A stretch of 64,000 nt of DNA from Pseudomonas sp. UBA5706. GTDB lineage: Bacteria; Pseudomonadota; Gammaproteobacteria; Pseudomonadales; Pseudomonadaceae. The stretch covers positions 124,524-188,523 of the forward strand of contig NZ_DIHC01000046.1 of assembly GCF_002419965.1 (NCBI RefSeq), given 5' to 3'. Below, piece by piece: positions 45,732 through 53,539 of the stretch. Below the pieces are notes generated by a model. It worked only from the letters and a program-made list of their open reading frames with translations, made no database searches and was not told the origin of the DNA. How positions within the stretch are numbered: position 1 is the stretch's first letter; each line of letters starts with the position of its first letter. A program made the position numbers and the translations under genes.

Positions 45732-46817
45732 TTATCTGTAGCGCAGGTTGTCAACCGCCTCACGCAGCAGGCGCTCGGTTGCGTCCCAGCTCAGGCAGCC
45801 ATCGGTGACTGAAACCCCGTAGCGCAGGGAATCGCTCAAGGGCTGACAGCCTTCGAATAGATGGCTTTCCAGCATCATGCCGATCAAGGTCTTGTCGCCG
45901 GCCAGACGCTGCTGCAGCACATCATTGAACACGTGGGGCTGGCGCAACGGGTCTTTGCCACTGTTGGCGTGACTGCAGTCAACCATGATGCGCGCGGCAA
46001 TGCGGTTTTTGTCCAGGCTGGCGTTGACTTTGGCCACGCTGTTTCGGTCGTGGTTGGGTCCGCTTTGTCCGCCGCGTAGCACGATATGGGTGTCCGGGTT
46101 GCCTTGGGTTTGCATGATAGAAGGATGACCATGTCTATCAAGTCCGAAGTGCCGATGAGGGTGGGCGGCCGATCGAATCGCATCGCAAGCCACCGATATG
46201 CCGCCGTCGGTGCCGTTCTTGAAGCCGACTGGCATCTGCAAACCACTGGCCATTTCCCGGTGGATTTGCGACTCGGTGGTCCGCGCGCCAATGGCGACCC
46301 AGCTCAACAGGTCGTCGAAATAACCGGCCGCCATTGGCTGCAACAACTCGGTTGCAATCGGCAGCCCGAGGGTAATCATTTCGCGCATCAGGTGCCGCGA
46401 AAGGCTCAAGCCCGCAGCCATGTCGTCGCTGCCGTTCAACTGGGGATCGTACGCCAGGCCTTTCCAGCCCACCGTGGTGCGAGGTTTTTCCACGTAAGCG
46501 CGCATTACCAGCAGCATCTGGTCGCTGACTTCATTGGCGAGACGGGCCAGGCGCGCGGCGTATTCAAGCGCAGATTGCGGATCATGGATGGAGCAGGGAC
46601 CGACGATGACCAGCAGGCGGGAGTCTTCACCGTTAAGAATGGCGCGCACCGATTGGCGATGGGCTGCCACTTGCGCGATGAGCGCGGCGTCGAGCGGCAT
46701 CTGGTTTTTCAGCGTCAGTGTGCTCGGCAAGCGTTGCGGGGCAGGGTGGCTTTCCAGCAGGGTTACACGGGTGGACGGCAGGTCGGACAGGTTTTTTGCA
46801 ACGACGGACGAATTCAT
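45732..46817 (-). CDS. 3-deoxy-7-phosphoheptulonate (DAHP) synthase, class I alpha
   Basis: 361 residues from the ATG at 46817. It condenses phosphoenolpyruvate with erythrose 4-phosphate, the first shikimate-pathway step. Metal ligands are visible: Cys in VIVGPCSIHD, His in MVDCSHANSGKD, Glu in MMLESHLFEG and Asp in SVTDGCLSW. The PEP site includes KPRTTVGWKGL. It belongs to the AroF/AroG/AroH type with an N-terminal allosteric extension; which aromatic amino acid inhibits it cannot be read. A leader peptide and terminator upstream (47055-47286) imply control by attenuation. Confidence 0.93.
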   Translation of the reverse strand: MNSSVVAKNLSDLPSTRVTLLESHPAPQRLPSTLTLKNQMPLDAALIAQVAAHRQSVRAILNGEDSRLLVIVGPCSIHDPQSALEYAARLARLANEVSDQMLLVMRAYVEKPRTTVGWKGLAYDPQLNGSDDMAAGLSLSRHLMREMITLGLPIATELLQPMAAGYFDDLLSWVAIGARTTESQIHREMASGLQMPVGFKNGTDGGISVACDAIRSAAHPHRHFGLDRHGHPSIMQTQGNPDTHIVLRGGQSGPNHDRNSVAKVNASLDKNRIAARIMVDCSHANSGKDPLRQPHVFNDVLQQRLAGDKTLIGMMLESHLFEGCQPLSDSLRYGVSVTDGCLSWDATERLLREAVDNLRYR

Positions 46818-46857
46818 GATCAGGGCTTCCTGGTCGGCGGGCGATTCCCGCTCGGAC

Positions 46858-47010
46858 CTACTGGGGTGTTCGACAATGTGTCGCAAGGGCTTTGCGCGTG
46901 GGTTTGCCACCTGTCAGTGACCGATCGGAGGCGGCAGGCTGTCCCGAGCGGAGGTTGCTAAATCGCCATGCAAAGTCGATGTCGTTGCGGTAGCCAGTGC
47001 AGTAGTTCAT
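46858..47010 (-). CDS. Small ORF between the attenuator and the DAHP synthase gene
   Basis: 50 codons with a strong GAGGA box 8 nt before the ATG. The N-terminal part is rich in aromatics (MNYCTGYRNDIDFAWRF) and the rest is Ser/Arg-rich. It stops 40 bp before the DAHP synthase start. It could be a second regulatory peptide, a coupling ORF, or a genuine microprotein. The ribosome site is the main evidence; no family is known to me. Confidence 0.45.
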   Translation of the reverse strand: MNYCTGYRNDIDFAWRFSNLRSGQPAASDRSLTGGKPTRKALATHCRTPQ

Positions 47011-47054
47011 GTCGTGTTTCCTCGATTCGAAGCGTTAGTCGGTTTTAAGCAGCC

Positions 47055-47092
47055 CAAAAAACAAAACCCCCGGTCGGGGAGCCGACCGGGGG
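47055..47092 (-). terminator. Attenuator terminator of the DAHP synthase leader
   Basis: On the minus strand CCCCCGGTCGG, loop CTCC and CCGACCGGGGG form an 11-bp stem followed directly by TTTTGTTTTTT. It sits about 50 nt past the leader-peptide stop and 238 bp before the DAHP synthase ATG, so it can only act within the leader transcript. Confidence 0.88.
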
Positions 47093-47142
47093 TAGAGTTA
47101 TCTCTGGTTGGCGTCCCGTGATTGATGGGCGCCGGTGGGGTA

Positions 47143-47286
47143 TCAGGCGCGCCAGTGGCTAAACCAATACCCATAAAAATAAGATGCCGGAGACGAAATG
47201 CATGCTGTATCTCGCGCAGCCATGCCCGTCACCTGAAGCGAGGCGTCGGCGGTGCGCTGAAGCTGTTGAGGGCGGGAAGGCAGCAT
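47143..47286 (-). CDS. Aromatic-amino-acid leader peptide (attenuation)
   Basis: 47 codons, GGAG 6 nt before the ATG. The last residues are SYFYGYWFSHWRA: three Tyr, two Phe and two Trp within ten codons, using TAT, TTT and TGG. Such clusters before a terminator mark ribosome-mediated attenuation. Stalling at scarce charged tRNA-Tyr/Phe/Trp would favour read-through into the DAHP synthase gene. A possible pause hairpin (GGCGCCC with GGGACGCC, one bulge) lies right after the stop. It is longer than most leader peptides, but the context is convincing. Confidence 0.8.
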   Translation of the reverse strand: MLPSRPQQLQRTADASLQVTGMAARDTACISSPASYFYGYWFSHWRA

Positions 47287-47494
47287 GATGGGCTCCGTTG
47301 AATGTCGGTGAGCATACTTCAGCGCTGGCCGGTTATTCAATTGGAAATTTCAATCACTGTGACCGGTAGCCCTTTCGTAGACATCCGCAGACGGCCCCGC
47401 TGGCAGGCTGGTAACCTTCGGCACAGCGGTAGATATTGCGCTAAGTTTGGTATGAATAAATGCGCGAGGGCACGGGTGATCAGGAGGATCTGCA

Positions 47495-48268
47495 ATGCAC
47501 GTTAGCGAAAAACCGGATGCGGCGGTGTTTGCCGTTGCCCAATCCGGCTCGGTGGCAGGGGACATTGAAACTAACATACAGCGTCATCTGCGCTTCATGG
47601 AACTGGCGTCGTCCCAGGGGGCAGACTTGCTGATGTTTCCAGAACTGTCATTGACCGGCTATGAGCCCGCCCTGGCACGTGAACTGGCGCTTCGGACGGA
47701 TGACCCTCGGCTGCAGCCCATGCGGGATCTGGCGCGCGAGCTGAAGTTGGTCACGTTGGTGGGCGCGCCAGTCCGTTCGGCAATAGCGGGCGAGGTCTTG
47801 ATTGCCTCGCTCGTGTTCCAGGCCGGGGGCGAACTCGCGCTGTATTACAAGCAGCACTTGCACAACGGTGAAAACACAGTGTTTAGCGCGGGAGACGGGG
47901 GCGCGCCGATCGATCTCTCGAGCGAACGCCTAGGGCTGGCGATCTGTGCCGATTTCACTCAAGCCGCCCATGCACGAAACGCCGCCGAGGCGGGCGCGAC
48001 GATTTACGCCGCAAGCGTGCTGATCTCGTGCGGCGGCTATGTGCATGACGCCGCTCTGCTCAGCGGTCATGCGCGAGCGCACCGTATGGCCGTGCTGATG
48101 GCCAACCACGCAGGTATCACCGGAGGCTGGACATCTGGCGGGCGCAGTGCGCTTTGGAACGAAAACGGCGAGCGGGTTGCCGAAATTCCCGGCGCCGAGG
48201 AAGGATTGCTCTTCGCGCAACGTGCCGGCGATGGCTGGAAGGCAACCACTCTTGAGGTCGAAATCTGA
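47495..48268 (+). CDS. Carbon-nitrogen hydrolase (nitrilase superfamily)
   Basis: 257 residues. The Glu-Lys-Cys triad is present: E50 in LLMFPELSLTGYE, Lys in LYYKQHLHNGE and Cys in LAICADFTQAAHA. An AGGAG box lies upstream. The nucleophile motif with Ala-Asp after Cys points to an amidase-like branch rather than a true nitrilase. The substrate is not determinable. Its stop is immediately followed by the GNAT start, so the two are a unit. Confidence 0.87.
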   Translation: MHVSEKPDAAVFAVAQSGSVAGDIETNIQRHLRFMELASSQGADLLMFPELSLTGYEPALARELALRTDDPRLQPMRDLARELKLVTLVGAPVRSAIAGEVLIASLVFQAGGELALYYKQHLHNGENTVFSAGDGGAPIDLSSERLGLAICADFTQAAHARNAAEAGATIYAASVLISCGGYVHDAALLSGHARAHRMAVLMANHAGITGGWTSGGRSALWNENGERVAEIPGAEEGLLFAQRAGDGWKATTLEVEI

Positions 48269-48730
48269 ATGGCATCGCCAGGCGACATGCAAGACAACAT
48301 CCTCCGACTGCTGCCGGCGACCAATGAGGACTTGGCCTTTGCCCGGGAGTTGACCCGCGTCAACATGCGCGACTATTACCTTCGTTACGGTTTTGTGTGG
48401 CAACCCGAAGCCTTCGACGCCGAGTGGCCCAAGCGTGAAAGTTATCGGGTGGAGCGGGCAGGCACGGTAATCGGCTTTCTCGGGTTGACCATCGAAGGCA
48501 GTTATTTGTATGTACGGGATGTGCAACTGATTGAAGCGTACCGGGGCGCAGGCGTGGGGCGATGGATCATGACCTGCGTTGCAGAGATGGCCAGCAACAG
48601 GGGTTGTGCAAGCGTGCGGCTGAAGGTATTCAAGAGCAACCCGGCCGCTCAGCTGTATCTCAGGCTTGGCTATCTTAAGGTGCGGGAAGAACCTGCGTTG
48701 TTCTGGATGGAGCGTGCCGTAGACCAGTGA
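48269..48730 (+). CDS. GNAT-family N-acetyltransferase
   Basis: 153 residues, directly abutting the nitrilase-like gene (TGA-ATG); an ATG at 48287 is an alternative start. Acetyl-CoA motif A is visible in YLYVRDVQLIEAYRGAGVGR, and motif B includes VRLKVFKSNPAAQLYLRLGY. It probably acetylates an amine, perhaps related to the product of the adjacent hydrolase (inference). It is soluble. Confidence 0.88.
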   Translation: MASPGDMQDNILRLLPATNEDLAFARELTRVNMRDYYLRYGFVWQPEAFDAEWPKRESYRVERAGTVIGFLGLTIEGSYLYVRDVQLIEAYRGAGVGRWIMTCVAEMASNRGCASVRLKVFKSNPAAQLYLRLGYLKVREEPALFWMERAVDQ

Positions 48731-48828
48731 CAGTAACGGCCGAGTCATTGTCGTTTACCGCAAAAGCCGGTATGCCAGTAGATGCCTGGCTAGTCAACGT
48801 GTCGATGTTCGCCTATTAACTTGCCTGC

Positions 48829-49071
48829 TCACTCGCGCGAATCGGTCAAGTCATCGGGTTCCGGCGCCGAGGGTGTCGGTATCACGCCTATTTTCATGCC
48901 CAGCAGCACCGCCACTTTATGTGATTCGCCGCGGCGCCCTTTTTTTCGACCGGAAAGAATCTGATACGTCGTGGCCGCGTCTACGCTGTTCTCCCGAGCA
49001 AACTCTTGAACAGATTTGCCCTGCTGTTCCAGCCAGGCCTTGGCTTGTGCTGCGGTGCGTATTCCGGGCAT
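48829..49071 (-). CDS. Small HTH DNA-binding protein, phage-regulator type
   Basis: 80 residues. An HTH is seen in SVQEFARENSVDAATTYQIL followed by GRKKGRRGESHKVAVLLGM. This sequence type is frequent beside Pseudomonas prophage and pyocin modules as a Cro/Cox-like regulator. The gene is divergent from the XRE gene at 49153, and its start is 2 bp from three GTTCAA repeats. No other phage gene is present here. Confidence 0.75.
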   Translation of the reverse strand: MPGIRTAAQAKAWLEQQGKSVQEFARENSVDAATTYQILSGRKKGRRGESHKVAVLLGMKIGVIPTPSAPEPDDLTDSRE

Positions 49072-49072
49072 A

Positions 49073-49098
49073 GTTCAAAACCGTTCAAGTTTGTTCAA
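49073..49098. promoter_or_regulatory. Three GTTCAA direct repeats with 10-bp period
   Basis: GTTCAA occurs at 49073, 49083 and 49093, exactly 10 bp apart, in the intergenic region of the two divergent HTH genes. One helical turn of spacing fits cooperative binding on one face of DNA. It is the likely operator of one of the two regulators. Confidence 0.65.
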
Positions 49099-49152
49099 TT
49101 AATCAGGATTCTACCATTCGTAAGGATGGAGTCAATAAGGTTACGCATTCAA

Positions 49153-49518
49153 ATGAGTGGAATTGGTGCCCGACTAAGGCAAGAACGTGAGCGCTTGGGT
49201 TTGTCGCAGCGCGCGTTTGGAGAAATCGGTGGTGTTGAGCCCAATGCGCAAGGCAAGTACGAAAGCGGTGATCGCACCCCCAAAGCCGACTATCTTGCGG
49301 CTGTTGCAGACAAGGGTGTGGATGTGTTGTACGTCTTGACCGGTTCGCATACTCCGGCGCCTCTCGAGAACCTCAGTGAGGTAGAAGAATGGGTACTTGG
49401 AAGCTATAGGACACTGGTAAAGGAAGACCAGGACGCCATTCTTCGGCTGACAACCACGCTGGCGGAATATAAGGCTTCGTGTGCGGTGGAGAAGAAGTTT
49501 GGCTCGGGGGCAGAGTGA
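49153..49518 (+). CDS. XRE-family (CI/Cro-like) transcriptional regulator
   Basis: 121 residues. The N-terminal HTH is IGARLRQERERLGLSQRAFG, then GGVEPNAQGKYESGDRTPKA and DYLAAVADKGVDVLYVLTG, the common prophage-repressor-like form without a peptidase domain. The start is taken at 49153; ATG at 49126 is possible and neither has an ideal ribosome site. It is divergent from the HTH gene at 48829-49071. It may be a domesticated phage switch. Confidence 0.8.
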   Translation: MSGIGARLRQERERLGLSQRAFGEIGGVEPNAQGKYESGDRTPKADYLAAVADKGVDVLYVLTGSHTPAPLENLSEVEEWVLGSYRTLVKEDQDAILRLTTTLAEYKASCAVEKKFGSGAE

Positions 49519-49708
49519 TTTTTCACTGGCGGCTGCAGCTCATACGAGTGAAGATTTTTTGCAAGTCTCATGGTCGATGATGATAGTTTGTCGGTATCGT
49601 TACAGGTCTTTTGTCATGGCCAATCGAACATTGCTTCGTGCTAGGTCGTGTATTTTCTTTTGTTATGGTGACGAGCAGTCGTCATGAATTGCTCCGTGAG
49701 GTGTCTGC

Positions 49709-50353
49709 TTGATTAGGGTGCTGGTTGTCGATGACCATGATCTGGTTCGGACAGGTATCACACGCATGCTTGCCGACATCGATGGTCTGCAGGTAGTCGG
49801 ACAGGCCGAGTCGGGCGAGGAGGCATTGAAGAAGGCCCGCGAGCTCAAGCCCGATGTGGTGCTCATGGACGTCAAGATGCCTGGCATCGGCGGCCTTGAG
49901 GCCACGCGTAAACTGATACGCAGCCATCCGGATATGAAGGTGGTTGCGGTTACGGTGTGTGAAGAGGATCCGTTTCCTACCCGGCTACTGCAGGCCGGCG
50001 CCGCAGGCTACCTGACCAAGGGCGCGGGCCTGACCGAAATGGTTCAGGCCATTCGCTTGGTGTTCGCCGGCCAGCGTTACATCAGCCCGCAAATCGCCCA
50101 GCAGCTCGCACTCAAGTCCTTCCAGCCGCAAACCAGCAATTCCCCATTCGATCTTTTGTCGGAGCGGGAAATCCAGATCGCGCTGATGATCGTGGGTTGC
50201 CAAAAGGTGCAAACCATCTCTGACAAGCTCTGCCTTTCCCCGAAAACCGTGAATACCTACCGCTACCGTATCTTCGAGAAGCTTTCGATCGGCAGTGACG
50301 TGGAGCTTGCTTTGCTGGCCGTACGTCACGGCATGGTCGATGCCAGCGCCTGA
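49709..50353 (+). CDS. gacA: Response regulator GacA
   Basis: 214 residues. The TTG start with GAGG upstream is the known form in fluorescent pseudomonads. The receiver domain has Asp8-Asp9, phospho-acceptor D54 (VVLMDVKMPG) and Lys in GYLTKGAG. The C-terminal LuxR-type HTH reads LSEREIQIALMIVGCQKVQ, then SDKLCLSPKTVNTYRYRIFEKL. With the GacS kinase it activates Rsm small RNAs and so secondary metabolism, biofilm and virulence traits. It is followed by uvrC with 1 bp between them, as in other Pseudomonas. Confidence 0.97.
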   Translation: MIRVLVVDDHDLVRTGITRMLADIDGLQVVGQAESGEEALKKARELKPDVVLMDVKMPGIGGLEATRKLIRSHPDMKVVAVTVCEEDPFPTRLLQAGAAGYLTKGAGLTEMVQAIRLVFAGQRYISPQIAQQLALKSFQPQTSNSPFDLLSEREIQIALMIVGCQKVQTISDKLCLSPKTVNTYRYRIFEKLSIGSDVELALLAVRHGMVDASA

Positions 50354-50354
50354 A

Positions 50355-52178
50355 ATGACCCAACCGTTCGATCCTAGCGCCTTTCTTGCCACCTGCAGCG
50401 GCCGCCCCGGTGTCTATCGCATGTTCGATACCGAGGGCCGGCTTCTATACGTGGGCAAGGCCAAGAACCTGAAAAAGCGCCTCGCCAGCTATTTCCGCAA
50501 AACCGGTCATGCGCCGAAAACGGGCGCACTGGTGGCGCGTATCTCTCAGATTGAAACCACCATTACCGCCAACGAAACCGAAGCGTTGTTGCTGGAACAG
50601 ACGTTGATCAAGGAATCACGCCCGCCTTACAACATCCTGCTGCGCGACGACAAATCCTATCCCTATGTGCACTTGTCCGATGGCGAATTTCCACGGCTGA
50701 GCATCCACCGCGGCGCCAAGAAGGCCAAGGGCCGTTACTTCGGACCATACCCGAGCGCGGGGGCGATACGTGAAAGTTTGAGCATTCTGCAAAAAACCTT
50801 CCACGTGCGTCAGTGTGAAGACAGTTTCTATAAGAACCGGACGCGGCCGTGCCTGCAATATCAGATCAAGCGCTGCAAGGCGCCCTGTGTCGGTTTTGTC
50901 GAACCACAGGTCTATGCCGAAGATGTGCGTCACTCGGTGATGTTTCTGGAGGGGCGCAGCAATGCCCTCACCGATGAGTTGAACATGCTCATGGAGAAGG
51001 CAGCCATGACCCTCAATTTCGAACAGGCTGCCGAGTTGCGTGACCAGATTGGCTTATTGCGTCGGGTTCAGGATCAGCAAAGCATGGAAAGCGGCAGTGG
51101 CGACGTCGATGTCGTCGCAGCCTTCGTCAACCCGGGCGGTGCGTGCGTGCATTTGATCAGCGTGCGGGGCGGGCGGGTGCTGGGCAGCAAAAATTTCTTT
51201 CCTCAAGTGGGTATCGAGGAAGAGGTTGGCGAAGTCATGTCGGCGTTTCTGGCGCAGTATTTTCTGGGCGGTGGCGAGCGCGAGTTACCCAGCGAAGTGA
51301 TCGTCAACGTGGTCAATGAAGACTTCCCTGCGCTGATCGAGGCCATCGATGCCTCCCGGGGCAAGGAAATGACCATCAGCCATCGGGTACGCGGAACCCG
51401 GGCCCGTTGGCAGCAACTGGCAGTGACCAACGCCGAGCAGGCGTTGGCCGCGCGCCTGGCTAACCGACAGCACGTTGCCGCGCGATTCGAGGCGCTGGCC
51501 GAGGTACTGAAACTGGATGAGCCACCGCAGCGGCTGGAATGTTACGACATCAGCCATTCCAGCGGCGAAGCGACGGTGGCGTCCTGCGTGGTATTCGGCC
51601 CTGAAGGCCCGATCAAATCCGATTACCGGCGCTACAACATTGAGGGGGTGACGGCGGGAGACGACTACGCCGCGATGCACCAGGCGTTGACCCGACGCTT
51701 CAGTAAAATCAAGGACGGCGAGGGCAAGCTGCCGGACATCCTGCTGGTCGATGGTGGCAAGGGGCAGTTGAACATGGCTCGGGATGTCATGAATGAGCTG
51801 GCCGTGCCGGACCTGATCCTGCTGGGCGTTGCCAAAGGCACCACGCGCAAGGCCGGTTTCGAGACGTTGTACCTTAATGACGCCGCTCATGAGTTCACGC
51901 TGCGCGGCGACTCGCCCGCGCTGCATCTGATCCAGCAGATTCGCGACGAAGCTCACCGTTTCGCCATTACCGGCCACCGTGCACGCCGAGGCAAAACACG
52001 GCGCACATCGACCCTGGAAGGCGTGGCTGGCGTTGGGCCGACACGGCGCCGGGACCTGCTCAAACACTTCGGTGGACTGCAGGAATTGTCCCGCGCGAGC
52101 ATCGAAGAAATAGCCAAGGCACCCGGAATCAGTAAAAAGCTCGCAGAGTCGATTTATGCGAGCCTGCACAGCGAGTAG
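50355..52178 (+). CDS. uvrC: Excinuclease ABC subunit C
   Basis: 607 residues from the ATG at 50355. The GIY-YIG nuclease domain is at the N-terminus (GRPGVYRMFDTEGRLLYVGKAK across two blocks), a UvrB-binding UVR motif lies around MTLNFEQAAELRDQIGLL, and the RNase-H-like domain includes ECYDISHSSGEATVASCVVF and LLVDGGKGQLNMA. The C-terminal helix-hairpin-helix (VAGVGPTRRRDLLKHFGG) is intact. It makes both incisions in nucleotide excision repair. It is in an operon with gacA and pgsA. Confidence 0.97.
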   Translation: MTQPFDPSAFLATCSGRPGVYRMFDTEGRLLYVGKAKNLKKRLASYFRKTGHAPKTGALVARISQIETTITANETEALLLEQTLIKESRPPYNILLRDDKSYPYVHLSDGEFPRLSIHRGAKKAKGRYFGPYPSAGAIRESLSILQKTFHVRQCEDSFYKNRTRPCLQYQIKRCKAPCVGFVEPQVYAEDVRHSVMFLEGRSNALTDELNMLMEKAAMTLNFEQAAELRDQIGLLRRVQDQQSMESGSGDVDVVAAFVNPGGACVHLISVRGGRVLGSKNFFPQVGIEEEVGEVMSAFLAQYFLGGGERELPSEVIVNVVNEDFPALIEAIDASRGKEMTISHRVRGTRARWQQLAVTNAEQALAARLANRQHVAARFEALAEVLKLDEPPQRLECYDISHSSGEATVASCVVFGPEGPIKSDYRRYNIEGVTAGDDYAAMHQALTRRFSKIKDGEGKLPDILLVDGGKGQLNMARDVMNELAVPDLILLGVAKGTTRKAGFETLYLNDAAHEFTLRGDSPALHLIQQIRDEAHRFAITGHRARRGKTRRTSTLEGVAGVGPTRRRDLLKHFGGLQELSRASIEEIAKAPGISKKLAESIYASLHSE

Positions 52179-52210
52179 AATGCCTGTTCACCTCGTAGCC
52201 AGTTGTGCCG

Positions 52211-52771
52211 ATGAATATCCCTAATTTGATCACCGTATTACGTGTCCTGCTGATTCCGATCTTCATCCTGTTGTTTTATTTGCCGTATTACTGGAGCTAC
52301 ATGGCTGCCAGTTCGGTATTTGCCCTCGCGGCTGCTACCGACTGGTTGGACGGTTATCTAGCCCGCCGCCTTGAGCAAAGCACGCCGTTTGGTGCGTTTC
52401 TCGATCCGGTTGCCGATAAATTGATGGTCGCCGTCGCTCTGGTGCTGCTGGTGCAGGCCCACGCCAATTTCTGGCTCACCTTGCCAGCTGCGGTCATCAT
52501 CGGTCGTGAGATCGTGATTTCGGCATTGCGTGAATGGATGGCCGAACTGGGCGCACGCGCTCAGGTGGCGGTGTCGAACCTGGGCAAATGGAAAACGGCA
52601 GCGCAGATGCTCGCGCTTGTGATTTTGCTTGGCAACCCGCCAGCGTTCACTTTCTGGGTTGTGCTGGGCTATGTTCTGCTGATGGTGGCGGCGGGGCTGA
52701 CGCTGTGGTCCATGGTGCAATACCTCAGAGCGGCCTGGCCGCACTTGCGTACCACCACCGAAGAAAAATAA
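52211..52771 (+). CDS. pgsA: CDP-diacylglycerol--glycerol-3-phosphate 3-phosphatidyltransferase
   Basis: 186 residues from the ATG at 52211 (a GTG at 52205 adds two residues). The CDP-alcohol phosphotransferase motif is complete: DWLDGYLARRLEQSTPFGAF followed by LDPVADK. About five membrane helices. It makes phosphatidylglycerol phosphate at the inner membrane. It lies 32 bp after uvrC and directly before tRNA-Gly, the conserved Pseudomonas order. Confidence 0.96.
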   Translation: MNIPNLITVLRVLLIPIFILLFYLPYYWSYMAASSVFALAAATDWLDGYLARRLEQSTPFGAFLDPVADKLMVAVALVLLVQAHANFWLTLPAAVIIGREIVISALREWMAELGARAQVAVSNLGKWKTAAQMLALVILLGNPPAFTFWVVLGYVLLMVAAGLTLWSMVQYLRAAWPHLRTTTEEK

Positions 52772-52789
52772 GTTTTTTAAATCAAGGGC

Positions 52790-52817
52790 TTGACGGCATC
52801 ATTTGAATCTATAGAAT
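52790..52817 (+). promoter_or_regulatory. Sigma-70 promoter of tRNA-Gly
   Basis: TTGACG at 52790-52795 and TAGAAT at 52812-52817 with a 16-bp spacer, followed by a GC-rich discriminator (GGCGCCC) typical of stringently controlled tRNA promoters. Confidence 0.7.
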
Positions 52818-52831
52818 GGCGCCCACACCAA

Positions 52832-52907
<76 letters not shown>

Positions 52908-52954
52908 AATATTGCGCTGTAGAGTTCTAATGAATTCTATAAGCGAATGAAATC

Positions 52955-52975
52955 AGGACCTTCGGGTCCTTTTTT
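52955..52975 (+). terminator. Rho-independent terminator after tRNA-Gly
   Basis: AGGACC, tetraloop TTCG, GGTCCT and a run of Ts. It is 48 nt past the tRNA and fits the end of the pgsA/tRNA transcript. Confidence 0.88.
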
Positions 52976-53023
52976 CGTTCTCACGGGAACCACTGAAATC
53001 CAGCATTATTCGGTGCGTTCAAG

Positions 53024-53535
53024 TCAAGGATTGAGTCCAGAACCCTCAAGCGGACTGGATCGGTTTGTTGCTGGAGCAGTTTGCGCAACGAGATGAGCAT
53101 CAGCGCTTAGGGATCCGTTGCGAACCACCAGGCGTGAGGCGAAATCGATGATCAGCGCGATAGGATCGTCAGCACGACCCGCCAGCCGTGGCAGGGTGGC
53201 GCCCAGCAGATCGATACCTGCGGGTGCTGCGCCATTTACCGGAATCAGGCCCGGTTCCAGAAGCAACGTCTGACCGGCTTCAGGGGAGGAGCCGGGTTTG
53301 TCGATTGCGCGGAAACCGGACACGGGATCCCAGGCGATGGCTTGGGTGTAGCCAGCATCGAGCAGGGCATTACAGAGGTTTTGTTGATGCTCTGCGCAGT
53401 CACCGTACCGGGCCCCGCTTCACTGGCCTGCAGGTCGCGGATGTTACCTGACAGGACGAATTGGCTCTTCAGCGGCAAGAAGCGGAGCAGATCTCGTAGC
53501 CAACGTGGGCTTTCAAATATGGCAATCCCTGACAT
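53024..53535 (-). pseudogene. AAA-type ATPase family remnant (N-terminal part, frameshifted)
   Basis: The ATG at 53535 opens a frame beginning MSGIAIFESPRWLRDLLRFL and continuing to GTVTAQSINKT. Near 53382 the reading shifts to the frame LCNALLDAGYTQAIAWDPVSG and runs to a stop at 53024, keeping ALIIDFASRLVVRNGSL. From memory this resembles the start of a larger pseudomonad AAA-family ATP-binding protein; only about 170 residues remain and no Walker motifs are left. It cannot be functional. Confidence 0.6.
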
Positions 53536-53539
53536 GTTT

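Noticed and set aside
46086..46961. 291-codon plus-strand frame opposite DAHP synthase
   Set aside because: DAHP synthase metal ligands and PEP-site motifs are on the minus strand; the plus frame is a shadow.
47143..47340. Using the longest frame (65 codons) as the leader peptide
   Set aside because: Only the Met at 47286 has a ribosome site (GGAG); the upstream extension has none.
49519..49708. Gac/Rsm small RNA (rsmX/Y/Z-like) upstream of gacA
   Set aside because: No TGTAAG-N6-CTTACA activator site, no series of GGA loops and no terminator were found.
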